From: an uncultured Bacteroidota bacterium
Lineage (GTDB): Bacteria; Bacteroidota; Bacteroidia; Chitinophagales; Chitinophagaceae
Length of the DNA stretch: 64,000 bases
NCBI GenBank assembly: GCA_903906365.1
Contig: CAIVKC010000057.1
Location: 1-64,000, forward strand
Reading direction: 5' to 3'
The notes beneath the pieces were generated by a model. It was given only the letters and a program-made list of their open reading frames with translations, did not search any database and was not told the origin of the DNA. The first letter of the stretch is position 1. Each line of letters begins with the position of its first letter. The position numbers and the translations under genes were made by a program. Of this stretch, positions 63,842 to 64,000 are shown in pieces.

Positions 63842-64000
63842 GCCAGCCCCCTTCCATCCTCGCCCAGCAGGCCATCAAGGCTGATATTCCTCCGGGCAGC
63901 GGGCCTTTGTTGCCCGCCCTGATCAGGGTGGAAAACCTGCGCCTGCTCATAGTAGGGGGAGGATCCACCGGCTTGGAGAACCTGCAGGAAATGCTGCGCT
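63838..64000 (+). CDS. Precorrin-2 dehydrogenase / siroheme synthase N-terminal-like protein, cut by window end
   Basis: Partial, 54 complete codons are in the window. The ATG overlaps the receptor's TGA as ATGA, so translation is probably coupled. The Rossmann strand LRLLIVGGGSTGLENLQEML near residues 34-53 is that of precorrin-2 dehydrogenase/sirohydrochlorin ferrochelatase (CysG N-terminus, Met8p, SirC), with an atypical 33-residue N-terminal extension. It would oxidise precorrin-2 made by the methyltransferase at 56516 and insert iron, completing siroheme for CysI. The rest lies beyond base 64000. Confidence 0.75.
   Translation, partial: MSQPPSILAQQAIKADIPPGSGPLLPALIRVENLRLLIVGGGSTGLENLQEMLR

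Overview
The window looks like a chromosomal segment of a Bacteroidota bacterium, most likely Chitinophagaceae or a close relative. The evidence is the TonB-dependent/outer-membrane barrel proteins, secreted oxidoreductases with twin-arginine leaders, a 511-residue signal peptidase I, DUF6089/DUF4846-type proteins, the near absence of Shine-Dalgarno sequences, and repeated TAnnTTTG promoter boxes. There are no rRNA or tRNA genes, CRISPR arrays, insertion sequences or phage genes; this is ordinary chromosome with one obvious gene ruin.

Layout. 0-9 kb: carbohydrate-related genes (membrane acyltransferase, GH109-type oxidoreductase, two large uncharacterised secreted proteins, a secreted MetX-like hydrolase). 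9-19 kb: a baeRF-family protein, two neighbouring secreted beta-propeller/phosphoesterase proteins, a decayed TIGR04282-like transferase gene and a sugar-porter MFS protein. 19-25 kb: an outer-membrane receptor, a secreted Gfo/Idh/MocA oxidoreductase, OsmC, CsaA and a DNA-alkyl transferase. 25-31 kb: a complete tripartite RND efflux operon (adaptor, pump, TolC-like channel). 31-41 kb: housekeeping and single genes (ferredoxin reductase, cytidine deaminase, signal peptidase I, NtrC-like regulator, alpha-L-fucosidase, pyruvate dehydrogenase E1 beta). 41-51 kb: mixed single genes (CvfB-like, thiolase, alcohol dehydrogenase, FKBP isomerase, MFS, GNAT). 51-53 kb: an ABC exporter.

53.3-64 kb is the most coherent region: an assimilatory sulfate reduction and siroheme unit. 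CysD/CysN activate sulfate to APS, CysH reduces it to sulfite, the CysJ-like diflavin reductase and CysI hemoprotein reduce sulfite to sulfide, and the uroporphyrinogen-III methyltransferase plus a precorrin-2 dehydrogenase-like gene (cut by the window end) make the siroheme that CysI needs. A TonB-dependent receptor lies inside this unit and shares an ATGA stop/start overlap with the siroheme gene.

The strongest unannotated signal is a pair of short cysteine-rich open frames. One is a 23-codon frame ending Cys-Cys-Cys-stop, 57 bases before cysH. The other has Cys, Cys-Cys and Cys-Cys and lies 49 bases before the TonB receptor. Each sits just after a TAnnTTTG box, and both regions carry a GTAGACT element (inside a 16-bp palindrome in the second case). 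I infer cysteine-sensing leader peptides (attenuation or translational control) layered on an operator.
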